Source: Staphylotrichum longicolle (Eukaryota; Ascomycota; Sordariomycetes; Sordariales; Chaetomiaceae). Taken from it: a DNA stretch of 64,000 nucleotides. Shown here piece after piece: positions 53,001 to 64,000 of this stretch. Numbering within the stretch: the first letter of the stretch is position 1; each line of letters starts with the position of its first letter. Location of the stretch: contig JAHCVI010000005.1 of the NCBI GenBank assembly GCA_019096155.1, positions 2,118,468-2,182,467 of the forward strand, read 5' to 3'. The notes under the pieces are model-generated. The model did no database searches. It saw only the letters and a program-made list of their open reading frames with translations, and was not told the origin of the DNA. A program made the translations under genes and the position numbers.

Positions 53001-55354
53001 AAGCTAGAAACGTCAGCGACGCGGTTCCCTCCACTCATCTTCACTGCCCAACCGGTATATTGTTCAACTTACCATCGAATAGCCAGTTGTTGCTGGCCAT
53101 GCTGCACCGCCCACTCACCCCACTTCTTGACGATCTGTTCCTGGCGCTCCCAGGCCCCTGGGAAGAAGAGACACGTAAGAATCAAAGCCTCCATGTGCTT
53201 CTTGTGGGAGATGTAGATCTCGACGGCATCATTGTGGTCGCCCATGCCAACCATGATTGTCGCGGCAGCGTGGACATCTCCACTCTCCAGCAACCGCTGC
53301 ACATAAGCCCGGCCCAGCTTGTGCTGAGATGCCTGCCCACCGATGCCGCTCAGCGCGAGAAGCATCCAATCCGAGGAGGTCATGTTCTCGGAGCCCATGG
53401 CCATGATGTCTGTGTTGATATCGCCCAGCCACTTCGCCAGCAAAATTCGGTTGGTCGAACCCAGCGGGTGACGCGACATCTCATCCCGAACCAGGTCGTC
53501 AATGTCCTTGTGCCATCCGAATATGGTGCTCAGCATCTGCCGGCGTAAATCGTCGTTCGTCAACCGGCTGTGGTCGGTCGAGTACGGCGCTTTATATGGC
53601 ACGTCTGCAAGGCGGCTCTTGGTAAACTTGAAGAGATCGACGACCCTCGCGTCTTCGGGGCTGCGTGGCACCTCGTTGCGCAACCTAGAGGGTCTGTGAG
53701 TTGAGCGCAAATGTGAGCTTCCCATCGAGATTGAGCTGGTCGTCGACAACGACTCCCTCGCCCTTTGGTTAGCGTGACCCGATCGAAGAGAGGAGCCGGC
53801 CGAGATGTACGTGTTCTCGGTCATGCCCCGGGAGACGGTAGACGCCGGGTAGCGCCGCGCCGCGGTTTGAGATGTAGACGACGAGATTGACACGCTTGAT
53901 CGCGAGACGTTTGAGCCCGGGGTGCCGGGACGATACGGTTCCGTGTCAGAGTCGCTCTGAAGATACCGGGCCAGAGGTGACCGGCTATCCCCTTCAGGCT
54001 CAGACAGTTCGTTGGGGCGGAATGTGATTTGAACTTGCGGCTCTGGCTCGGAAACGGCCCCTGTTTGGCCCTTGTCCTCGGCTTCAAGGGAGATAGGGGG
54101 TGACGGAGGGAGCAGATTCGCGGGGTGTTGTACATTTTGGAGGAGCATGGCGGGCGAGTTGAGATCAAATTGTTGGACCGTGTTGTTGGCTCCCAGCGTA
54201 AAGAGGGTGGCGGCGGGGCCGTAAACAGTCAACCCGCGGATGGTCTCAAGAGTCGGAATCGTATCGTAGGTGACATGTTTCGTCCGCACGTCCCATGATA
54301 TTGTTTCTCTGTTCAATTGTTAGCAGTCATGACTTGTAAGCAAGTTTGATGAGAGCTCTCACGATTCTGAGTGCTGGATGATCCTCCCGTTCTTGGACCA
54401 ACCCATCCAGTTCGGCCCCGTCAGATAGTTTTCTGTCCTCTTCAAAATGCGCACGATCTTGGCTGGGTCGTCGCTGGTGTAAGTCTTGGAGACACTCCAG
54501 ACACGAAGGTCGCCATCGTTGGTCTGTACCGCCAGCATGTCCGACTTTGACCGCGAGGACGAGGCATGCCATGAGAGAGTCACAATTGGTGAGGGCCCTC
54601 TTGATGTTGTGAGGTTATGCAGAATGGTGAACCTTGGCTGAAGAGTCGCGATTAGGAGCGAACCGTTTTGGTAGCTAGGAGGTGGTGTAGCCGCCAGACT
54701 GAAAAAACGGGGAGCAAAGGGGAAAAGGAGGCCGAACTCACCCAATCGCAAATGTCCTGCAGTCGGCTGCTGGTGAGATGGCTGTAATGGCAATCTGGTC
54801 TAATGTCCTCGCAGAGAGGTGTTCTGATGTTGTGGGCTCAAAGAGGATCACGTTTCCCTGGGCGTTACCTGCGCTCCCGTCAGCCAAGTGCTCACAGCAG
54901 CAAGCTGTAGCATGTTCCACTCACCAAAAGCGACGTTGCCGTTGCGCATCCAGGCAGCGCATGTGAGGTTCTCGTAGGACGCAAAGCGGGCAACCTCGTC
55001 TCCCGTCAAGAGATCCCACACGATAGCCGTTTGCCCTGCATCATAGCTGACCACCAATCTCCCTGCTCCGATGTCGCTGTGGTTGTCGACGGCTAGTAAT
55101 TGCACCTCCTCCGAGTGCCTTGCAAACCGCCTCTCTATCGCAAGCGTGTCGTAATGGCAGCAGACAACCGAGGTTCCCTGGGCATAGAGGAACATAGACG
55201 CCGTGGCGGCGCACGGCTCGAAGTAGCGGACAACGTTGCTTGTGTTCGGTGACGGCATGGCGTAACCGTGCATGTGCGCGATCCGTCCCTTCTCGTGGGC
55301 GGCGGTGCTCGAACCTGCCCGACTCCGGGAGTTGTGAGGGCCAGCGGCGGACAT
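49854..55354 (-). CDS. Large WD40-repeat protein with long disordered, glutamine-rich C-terminal half; apparent frameshift
   Basis: The N-terminal third is a WD40-type propeller: QTAIVWDLLTGDEVARF, GNVILFEP, GSLLIATLQP, TNDGDLRVWSVSKTY, NGRIIQHSES. A helical solenoid-like part follows (SDWMLLALSGIGGQASQHKL, DVHAAATIMVGMGDHNDAVE, YISHKKHMEALILTCLFFPG), reminiscent of gemin5-like or coat-like architectures, then about 1,000 Ser/Arg/Pro-rich residues with RRPSHDAN repeats and a polyglutamine tail. Exons: 54925-55354, 54742-54868, 54363-54674, 53073-54308 and 49854-53003; introns 56, 67, 53 and 69 bp, all phases consistent. The last exon has a one-base break in a run of eight C near 50571-50578: one frame stops at 50450, the other carries the obvious continuation (PPMLKELQHLAQPPPP to SEMI) to 49854. 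The real start is the ATG at 55354. I cannot assign a specific function. Confidence 0.85.
49999..50430 (-). repeat. CAG/CAA glutamine-codon repeats in the WD40 gene tail
   Basis: Runs of CAG/CAA codons (about 49999-50030, 50051-50085, 50340-50425) encode uninterrupted or near-uninterrupted glutamine tracts, the longest about eleven residues, with proline tracts between them. Mixed CAG and CAA codons argue that the tract is kept as protein sequence rather than only by slippage (inference). Confidence 0.9.
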
Positions 55355-58300
55355 GGCGGGCAATGGGGGGTGAGCGAGCTAGATAAGTCACGTCGTCTCT
55401 AGATCACGGGCCTGTGAAGGCCGACTGCTCGGATATCAGCCGGCTGCTTGCATGAGAGGGCATGGCATCAGTGCGGTCAGGGCGAGCAATGGCAGCCGCG
55501 CCCACCCTCGACTCGCAAGTCTCTGGCGTCACCCGGTCGAGCAGCCGATAGTGCACGGGGGGACGAGTATATGGAAACATAAAACATACCGATCGGTAGG
55601 TGAGTTGCGCCCACCGGACGTGGAGCGGCGAACCAGGTCGGGTTGCGAGGCTACACAATCCGACCCCCAACCATCACATGGAACAGTTGTCTCCCGCTGT
55701 CCGTTCCCGTGGTCGGTACGTTCCTCCACGTTCCGTGCAGCTACAGAAGCCGAGCTTCAACGGTATCCCACAGTATGTGCCGGCGAGCAGTCGAAGGTGT
55801 AAGCGATCGTCACGGCTGTCGTGTCTCGGGATGCCGGTATGGTCGAGAGCGTAAAGTGTGTTCGGTGGCGGAAGGCCCAGCGAGAGGGTGCAGTCCGTGG
55901 GCACGGCGCGGTGGTGGGGGGGAAAGACGGAAGGAAGAGGCGGGTTCAAGACGAGGGTTGGGAGGGTATTGGGTCGCCCGCACGGTTGCACCGGGAGTGT
56001 TTCTTTCGGGGGGGAAGAGAGATGCCGCCGTAGACGCAGGAGGGGGGGGTGTGTCGGGCAGGTCAGTATGGGGGCGGCAAAGTTAAAGCTACCGGTCTCG
56101 CCTCATTGAAGAGACGTCTTCAGGGGTCCTCCAAGTCGCCTGGCGCTTGTTGTGCGGCAAAGAATGCTTAAGGGCGGCAGCGAAGCTGTCGGTCCAGTCC
56201 CGGGTCAGGGTCAGGGCGTGTAAGTCAGAGCCGGCCAACTCCCGTGTCCTGATTACCGCGCTGCCTGGTTGTTCGTTTTTACCGCTCCGGCGCATGCAGG
56301 TGGTGCGTCAACAGGAGAAAAGGGTTGCAGAATCAGAGGAAAACGGGACTGGAAAAGAGAAGGCAACACTGTTGCCACGAGGGTGTGCCGGAAAATAAGA
56401 CGACCCCAGCCATCTCAGGCGCTTAAGCCGGATGGGCGCAAGCTGCCACTGGACAGGCTCTGGGGCGCGATGTATAAGATTAGAAGGCCCTGCTCCTGTC
56501 TCTCGTCTGGCTGGCTCTGTCCGGATTCCTCGCTGTCTCCTCTTCGCTTGTGCCCACAGCTGCGCGAATCTGGGACCTGGTGCGGGCCGACCAGGGCCAA
56601 GAGGGGGGTTCTGTGGTCGCGCGGGGGCTGCACGGAAAGGCAGATGGCAAGATGCGGATGCGCATTGACTAGGGCGGGACTAGCAGCGGGCGAGGAGCCG
56701 GGGTGTGCTGTCGAGTAAGAATGGCGCTTGCGCCTGGGGCCCTGGGCTGGACGAGACCCCGGTCTGCAGGAGCAGAGAGTGACTTCGATCTGGCCCTGTC
56801 ACTGGTGGGAAGCGCAGTAGCCCGGACTCGAGCAGTGCTTTGCAGCGGTCCGCATCAACCGTGGTTGGCCTGCAGCATCCGGCGTACATGGGACATCCAA
56901 TATTTGCCATAATTAGGTCGCCTGCGCTGGGTTGGCCGTTGACCTTGCGAGCACCTGTTGAGCATCTCGCGTGCTGTTGCTGACGGGGCCGCATGACCGA
57001 TCTCCCAGATGAAGGGTTCGGGCGCTGGCCGCTCGTCCTCTTCTACCGGGTGACGGGATGGCATGGGACGAGATGAGGGCCCTTGGGGGCCCATATCTCG
57101 GGGCCGAGAGGCCGGGTGTGCCGGGCTTGAGATGCCAAACCGGGTGTTGTGTGAATGCAGGCCAGGGCGCTGCAAATTGAGCAGCAGCCGTGGCCTGGCA
57201 TGGCGTTGGCATATCCCGTTGCGGCCCGTATGTGAGCTTCTGGTTGCCCGAGTGGTCTTTGACCCCCAGTGCGAAGTACCTCGCTGGAAACAGCCAGCCT
57301 CTGCCAGCCTGTGACGGTGAGCAGCGGTACCTTACCTCTGAGGTTACAGCGATCTGCAGGCGGGAGCTCTGCCCCGCAGCAGCCGTGCCGTTCATGGTCG
57401 GGGGCACAAGCACGCAAGTGCCTCGTCTGAGTTTCTTTTTTTTCTTCTTTTGTCTTTTTTCTTCGTCGACGACCGGCTTCTTCGTTGCCATTGATGCTCA
57501 ATCGAAACGACGCCGGGCAATTTCGGAGCAGGCGCAAGCCCGGATCCGCGACAAGCCTCTGTTCGTCTCACGTTCAAGTTCTGGAATCATGGCTGTTCCT
57601 GGATTTTTGTGACTTGAAGATTCAAGAGGTGTGGTTGGCTGTGGGGTGGGAAGGAAGAGAATTGGCGGCGGGGAGAAGTGGGGAGCACACCTCACGGCAG
57701 GGGTCTTAAGCGCCTTTGCTGGCGATTGGCTGTTCAGCCCCTGTCATGCAGCCAATCACGGCTGCTATCACCGTGCTGACAGGGATCCTATCGCCATCCC
57801 GCCTTCGATCTTTCGATACCTCCTGCGGTATTATCCTATTGTTCTTTCCTCGAGTCTCTGCGCCTTGAACACAATGGACCAGTCATAAATGCAGCGGCAG
57901 TCGACATTCAACACGCTGCCTGACTCTTCAAACAGGAGTTTGCCCCTGAAAACCGAAGGGTTGAATCGGACGGATACGACTGAGATCTACATCGCTCCTG
58001 TACGTCTTTGTTTGGTTGTAAGTGTCGTGCGTACTGAGTACTGTGCAATATGCCGCTGCTCGTGGGCTGGGACTTCCAGCCTCAGCACCTTACAGGCAAG
58101 GGTTTTGAAAAAGCAAGCCCCGCTCATCCTCCCCGGCACGTCCCGCGTTCAGGTCGAGTTGGCAAAAGATGCAAGCAGACCAGACCGGTCGTTTGCCGTG
58201 CCCATGCGGTGAAGCCCGAACGTCCAGGGTTGGGGGTGGTGCTGCTTGAATACGAAGCCACCTCCTGCGGCGTCTGAAACCCCCAAATTCTGGCGTGCGA

Positions 58301-61033
58301 CACCCCACCATCAACGAGCTGCAGGTCCACACTCTACCTGAGAAATGCAGATGAGGTCGCATCCTTCAACAGCATGCCCTTCCCCAGTGAAAGCTGAAAA
58401 CTCATGATTCGGGTCGAAGGGGGGTTGCTAGGGTCCTGTCAATGCACACCACGGCTTTCCAATCACATCAGCAACACGTGCTCCTCGATCTCTCCGATGG
58501 CTTCAGTCCGTCCATCGTGGTCAACGGTCTTGCAGCTGCGAGACCTGATTCGACTTTACCACGGCTCTGGACGGGCCGGTGGTGGAGGGCGACAAGCACC
58601 CTCTCTCGAATCGCGTCTTCCATGTCCTCTCCTGCTTCAATGGTCGTTCATGAGATCTGACAAGACCTCTCCTGAACTCCTGAACATAGGAAAACCGAGC
58701 ATCGGAGCGTTTGTTGCTCTGTCACGAGCATTGTCGGCAATGAAACGCAAAGCAGCACTTGTTCCGGTTGGCTAAGGTTACGCTGGGCCATCGGGCCTTC
58801 ATGAAGAAACCCCCATTCACCCCCATCACGCCATGCAACATGATAGCGTGCATGCGTTCATGCCCACCCCGCGAGCCCGGAGAGGGCGCCCCGCGGCCTC
58901 AAGCGATGGCCTCGCTGCAAAGTCACGCTTTTGACACGGCGGGCAGGCGGCCACGTTGAGGGACCCCATACCCGAGTCCTGGGGCGGGTGGCCGGTGGCC
59001 CCGATACGTGACCTTGTGGTCCTGTAGTGGCCTGTGTCGCCCTTCCAAAAAGCGATCAGGCAAGACCCGTCGTCCAGTCTCTTGTGTTCCGTCCCTGACA
59101 GGTCGTATATGCTGTCAGACGTCAGACTTGAGTGGTTGCATATGCCCTGGCACAAAAACCGAGCCAAATGTCACCTCACCCTTCTGCATCACAGTGCTTC
59201 TGGAAGGCTCCCAGCATCATCGCGGGGGTGCGAAGATGTGAGTTTCGGCGTCTTCATTGTCGCCCGGCGTCGGACAACGCGGGTTTTCGTGTTCTGACGG
59301 CGCTTCCGGGACTCCGGATGTCACCGCCGGCCTTTCACAGTCCCTCTCGTCTTGAGCTATCTGGACGCTGTCCACTCGAAAGCATTTACGTGCGACGTCC
59401 ACGGCATCCCGGATTGGTCTAAGTGGAACAAACGAGTTGCGATTTCACTTTCAAGTTGACGAATCCACCGTGCCGGGCCGCGCAAAGACGAATGCTCGGC
59501 ACACCACCATCAATGGCGAGTCCCAGTTCAACAATGACCTCGATTCAATCAGGCAATCTCAAATTTGATGCACCGGGGAGGCCCCGAGCCATGTCAAAGC
59601 GGAAAGCGGGACCGAGCTTTGGCTCTCTGCCCCATCTCCGCTCTCTCCGCATGCAAGCAACAAGGGCGGGGCCGACGGCAGCTTCCTTCCCATCCCATGT
59701 TGCGCAAGGGTTTTCCCTGCATCTCATCCCACGATCCGCGCCAGCATCAACGGGTCCTTTCCCCCGCCTCGCCTTCTGCCACTTGAAGCTTGTTGGCTCG
59801 GATGGCTGCACTTGCGACGGGACCACCGCGGGGAGGAGTTCTCGTCATGCTTGACAGAGCCATTCGCGGACACGATGCGACCCTCGGATCGCAATGTCGA
59901 CGCACCACAGCAGGATATCGCAGCATTGCTTCTGGCAACCGCTCACAACAAGGTTGGATCGCTGGTTGGGGATGGGGGGTTTTGTTCACGCCTTTACCAA
60001 GTAAACCCCGCGATTGGCTTCAACCCCGCCCGCGCTAAGAATGGAAATCCAAGCTCCTTCCTCTGCAGGATCTGGCGAAGACGGTCTAATTCGACATCAC
60101 ACCACAGGACAGTTGCCTGCCTGCCCGAACTCTCCATTGATTCTACAGTGCTCCGAGTCGTGCACAAATCAATGCCGTGTTAGTTATCGCTGCTGTGTGG
60201 CAAGGGGCCATGCAACAACCCCCAACTCTTCAAGGTTCTCCTTGTATCTCAACCCGAGTGCGGAGAACCAGTTGCGCAGCAGGTCGAGCCTCGGAAAAGC
60301 CACGCCTTGACGCCTCAGCCGTCATCTCGCTTTTCCCGCCTCGTCGAGTCTGAGTCCGTTTTGGTCGAGACACAGCTTCACCGCTCGCCCTGTCCAACGC
60401 CTCCAGCAGTTGTACACAAACAACACCCGCGTCAAGGAACGTGACGACGAAGCACGTTTGTGCAGCTCGCCGCCAGCAGCCCGAGACGCGAACGCCTTTT
60501 CGTCTCCTAACTATGTTGCCCGTCGCCGACATTTGACGCCGCCGACTCTCCGTGAGTAAATGACTTTGGTAAACGACCAAAAAGAGCAAGGGAACCTGGA
60601 CAAAGGTGACGCGCAAGGGGTCCATCCTGGGCAGCATACTGCGCCGATTGGCCCCATGTCTCGGTGCTTGGAAGTTGACTTGATGCTGACGGATCACACA
60701 CTTAAACGGGCTCAACGTGGACGCCAAGCCTGGTGACATGCCGCCACCGGTCTCCATCACGCCTATGCAATTGATCACGGGCTTGCCATGGAAGGGAATT
60801 TTAACCTTGAAGGATCCCACTAGCGACAAGGCGCCGTTCTCGTTGCTCTCGACTTGATGGTACTCATGGCGAATGGGAGTCCGGAGAAGGGGAGCATTCA
60901 TCTCTTCTCCCTTGTCCGCATCTCTCAGCAAAGACAACCGTGCACATACGGCCGTTGCACTGCCAAATTGATCACCGTCGATCAGGAACAAAAAGCATAA
61001 AGGAGATCATAGCTCCCGCCCACCAAGCCTCGC
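55355..61033. other. Long gene-free region upstream of the WD40 gene
   Basis: The first few hundred bases are the WD40 gene's promoter. Beyond this, overlapping open frames of 60 to 190 codons occur on both strands without any motif or splice pattern I can defend. A pyrimidine-rich T/C tract lies at about 57427-57472. I see no tRNA, rRNA or transposon terminus. Degenerate element copies cannot be excluded. Confidence 0.5.
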
Positions 61034-61079
61034 CCAACCCCCGGCAACCGGGGCAAGCCGGGGTTGGCTTTTAAGCCAA
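61034..61079. repeat. Adjacent inverted repeats (two potential hairpins)
   Basis: CCCCGG-CAA-CCGGGG (61039-61053) forms a 6-bp stem, or alternatively AACCCCCGGC (61036-61045) pairs with GCCGGGGTT (61057-61065). Directly beside it TTGGCTT-TT-AAGCCAA (61064-61079) is a perfect 7-bp inverted repeat. Confidence 0.8.
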
Positions 61080-64000
61080 GTTCAAGCGCAGGCGGCTTGT
61101 GGCTGATCATCTTCTTCCGTCCTTGCCGCCAACAATATCCCAACATCATCCCTGACCCTTGCCTTTCGCCAGAAACGGCCTCTTGGACTTGCACCCTAAC
61201 CCCAAAAAGAACGTGCTCTCAGGATCATCACGCCTCCGGGCGTGGATCGGGCCGCCGCTCATCACGCGCTAGGCTCAGAGCTGACCTTGAAGGCTTCGGA
61301 TCACGCACGGAGGAGGGAAGAAAGTTCCCGGCAACGGCCGCCATCTCATTTGAGTCGTCACTCTGCTGTTCAAAACACGTGTCGGGGAGCAGACAACCAA
61401 CAGGGAGTTGGGATCAACTCGGCTTGAGGTTTTTGTTTGCTGGAGGAAGTCGAGGTAGAGATCCAGTTGGTGCGAGCTGGCAAGGCTTGGTGAGAACAGC
61501 TCATTTACTGCATGGTTAAAATCATGATATCAGAGTCGATCAAGTCTCATCAAGTATCCGGGCGACGAGCGTCAAAGGCGTCTTGGAGGATCTCGGGAAC
61601 TCATCACGACCAGTTAACCTAAGTGAAAGGCCCCGGTTGCCTGCGCAGATTGTGATTATGAGCTATTTAAACGTCGGAGACTGCTCTGACAGTGTTTTGC
61701 GTTGACTCTTCGTGGTGGACTGCGGTCAATCAGCAAAGAGAGATGCCCGTAGCCACTGACTGAGCTATCCGGGTGGACCAGGGAGTCCCTAGCTGCCGTC
61801 TACACCTGTGTTGTGAAGAGGATTATGGACAGCTTATTTCAGGTCCATTGATTTTATCCCATATTGAGACTTGTGAATGTCACATTGATATCAGAAACAC
61901 AATAAAGTCCACGGCTACTCGGTCATGTTGCATACGAACTGAACTTCTTCCATCATTGCTCCTATCTCTGGACTATGGACACTCACAAGAGTGGCTGACG
62001 GCACAAAACCTTTATAGTTCATCTCTATCGGCTGTTCTTGTATGTATCTTGTGATGTGGTGTCTCCAGGTTGTATGCCCGAAGTTACCAACAGGTTCAGG
62101 GAGGCATTACTCCTTCGAAACCCGCACTCCGCCACAGGACCCTGAATGTATAACGATGGTGGATATGTCACTCTACAAGCTTCCCACCCTGGAATGACAC
62201 TTTACGCAGTCAAATCTTGAAATGCTGTATCGAAATGTGTGGATTGCGTATGTCTCTGACCTAGTTAGCGGTCGAGCTTTGCGTGACGTCAAGTGGAATC
62301 GTGGCATGAAACAACACCACTTGACGCTACCTCGTCACACAAGAAGAGGTTAATGATATGTGCTGAACCATTTCGGTGACCGTCTCTATGTCCTGGTAAA
62401 CCAGCCTCGTAAAATTGGGCTTGTCATGAAGATCAAGACATCTGAGCTCGTTGAGCAGGTTGGAGACCTGTTCTTCATGAGCAATATAGGTATTCACTCG
62501 ACATTGGGTTGGTAGACAGTAAAGACACCGTAGAATCATCCAGGCAGAAAGACCATTACTTGGGAATAAATCAAGCTCTGGGCTGGCACAAGGCTTTTTC
62601 AAGACGTGACAAAAACGACAAGGAGTAAGGGTGTCAACAACACACTGAGCGACTGGCCTCCTAGCTCTCGCCAGTGACATGACCCTTGGATCAAGTTCAA
62701 CATCTTTGCGTACAATGCGAATATTGATCAGACACAAGAGGCAAGCATGTCCTCAACAAAGGCTTCCTTTGTCAAAGCCGCACGACTCTGTCGAGGGGTG
62801 ACCAAAATCGCATTTGAGCTCAACCACTTCTGAGAGGAGTGGGCTTCCCTGCCTCTACAAGGAACCGAATGCTCGTTTGGCTACGGTATATAGTGATATG
62901 AAGTAGTGATTTTGGGCTGATATTGCAGTAACATAAGCTCACTTGGAGGAATCATACCTGGTATTTCTCTAACGTTGCAGCTCTTCGTGATGTCCGGCAA
63001 AAGCCAATCTCGCAACTCCCTGTCGCCTGAATTTGACTGACGGCGTATCTCATACAACTCTTTGCCCTGTCCCCAAACAGCCGCAACATGGATCTTATCG
63101 TGTTATTTTATAGCAACTTCCTAGTTTGTGTTTCAGTCCTGAGTCAGCTGGGTGGACAAAAGACGAGGGGACTCTAGAAGGGATAACCAGAACAATTCAG
63201 GAAAGGGGATCCAGTCTCCAATGCCATTCTTAAAACAAAACGGAGCAAAGCGAACAATACAATAGTCCTCATAGCGGAATCTTATAAACAGCACGGGTAC
63301 CACGTTCGGTGGTGCGAATGATTCTCAACTCTGAAGTCAGTTGCACGAAGACCCTCATCCCAGTCCAAGACAGTCAATCTCAAGGGTCGAAGACATCAAC
63401 CTCAGCCGTGCGAAAAGAAAGAGAACGGATGAGCCAGCAGCACAAGAACCTCTAGTTCGCAGCCTCATTTGGTGCTCTCAAACGCAGAGCTAACGGCCGT
63501 TTCAGCATTAAAAGGTTAGACAGAAGAGGAGAAAGGGGGTACGTGCCGCCGTGACATCACCTCCTTCTTGACCGGTACCATTTAATACTTGGCAGGTCAG
63601 TTCCACAGCCTGCTTCTCGGGATCTAGTGCTAGCTATGCTTTTAGAATAAACAAATAAGAGGTTTGCTCCTGATTACAGTTTGGATGTTTCGTGTGCCTA
63701 AAGCACCACGCCACGAACCGACTGTTGAGGCGTCAAGGCAAGTCCAACAATTCTTCGGGACCATTTTCAAGACGACATGGCGGGACCCTGGGATATATCC
63801 GTCCGAAAGTACTTTGACCACTGAGCCACTTAAAGCAACGTGCAACCTGCCGACGGATGAGGAGAACCATATCTGGTTGGGACGCTCAGACGATGAGGGT
63901 TATCCGCCAACTACCAAATGCTTGATCCGCTTCATCGTGAGCAGGGTTGGTGCCTCCCGAGATGGCATGATATAGATGCCTGCGTTTTGATGTCAACATG
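61080..64000. other. Right-edge region of lower GC content without a clear gene
   Basis: From about 61500 on, base composition becomes visibly more AT-rich than the gene regions. Apart from one weak cysteine-containing frame (62327-62737) I see no coding candidate. Two tRNA A-box-like strings occur without B boxes and are not called. The window ends inside this stretch. Confidence 0.5.
62327..62737 (-). CDS. Weak candidate: small cysteine-containing frame
   Basis: This 136-codon frame has CRFC and CLYCLPTQC cysteine clusters and a plausible helical end (FTRLVYQDIETVTEMVQHIS). It is not a family I recognise. It stands alone in AT-richer sequence where chance frames should be shorter, which is the only argument for it. 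It may be an exon of a larger gene, a relic, or chance. Confidence 0.2.
   Translation of the reverse strand: MCLINIRIVRKDVELDPRVMSLARARRPVAQCVVDTLTPCRFCHVLKKPCASPELDLFPSNGLSAWMILRCLYCLPTQCRVNTYIAHEEQVSNLLNELRCLDLHDKPNFTRLVYQDIETVTEMVQHISLTSSCVTR

Noticed and set aside
61755..61780. TAGCTCAGTCAGTGG-like string (minus strand) resembling a tRNA D arm
   Set aside because: Acceptor stem, anticodon arm and B box are missing.
63795..63835. TGGCTCAGTGG on the minus strand, a match to a tRNA A box
   Set aside because: No GGTTCRANYCC B box at the right distance and no cloverleaf could be drawn; treated as chance or a very degraded tRNA-derived sequence.

Overview
The window looks like a chromosomal segment of a filamentous ascomycete, most likely a sordariomycete (inference). 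The genes are eukaryotic, with many short introns (about 44 to 160 bp) that have GTRAGT-type donors, CTRAC-type branch points and YAG acceptors. Exons are GC-rich, intergenic spaces are long, and the recognised proteins read like fungal orthologues. I found no prokaryotic signals, CRISPR arrays, rRNA, convincing tRNA or intact transposon.

Layout from left to right: RPC2, second-largest subunit of RNA polymerase III (minus, cut by the left edge); a 4.2 kb gene-free stretch; a Puf4-type Pumilio RNA-binding protein (plus); ribosomal protein eL15 (minus); an unrecognised nuclear-looking protein (minus); a PSP1-domain protein (minus); a 4.5 kb gene-free stretch; the mitochondrial Fe-S protein NFU1 (minus), divergent from the box C/D snoRNP assembly factor HIT1 (plus); an unrecognised basic protein (minus); a RasGEF carrying an N-terminal Ras-like GTPase domain (plus); a SLAC1/TDT-family (malate/sulfite) transporter (minus); the PRPP synthetase subunit PRS5 (minus), divergent from the Pol III subunit RPC17 (plus); an atypical Rho-like GTPase (minus); the tRNA pseudouridine synthase DEG1/PUS3 (plus), tail-to-tail with the GPI-anchor enzyme subunit GPI15 (minus); a 5.5 kb WD40 gene with a very long disordered, glutamine-rich tail (minus); and 8.6 kb at the right edge with no gene I can support.

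Most genes are housekeeping: transcription and translation (RPC2, RPC17, eL15, DEG1, HIT1), nucleotide supply (PRS5), Fe-S biogenesis (NFU1), GPI anchors (GPI15) and Ras/Rho signalling (RasGEF, Rho-like). They do not form a functional cluster or operon-like system. The least standard items are the GTPase-RasGEF fusion, the Rho-like GTPase with a rewritten switch II, a GC-AG intron in PUF4, a 54-nt stop-free intron in PSP1, a probable 13-nt microexon in the transporter, and two candidate start codons in DEG1 that suggest dual targeting.

Four genes (PUF4, RasGEF, transporter, WD40) show single-base reading-frame breaks inside otherwise well-conserved coding sequence. One lies in a run of eight C. 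This pattern suggests residual assembly indels rather than four decayed genes, and the affected models should be read with that in mind. All family assignments were made by eye from conserved motifs; no database search was run.
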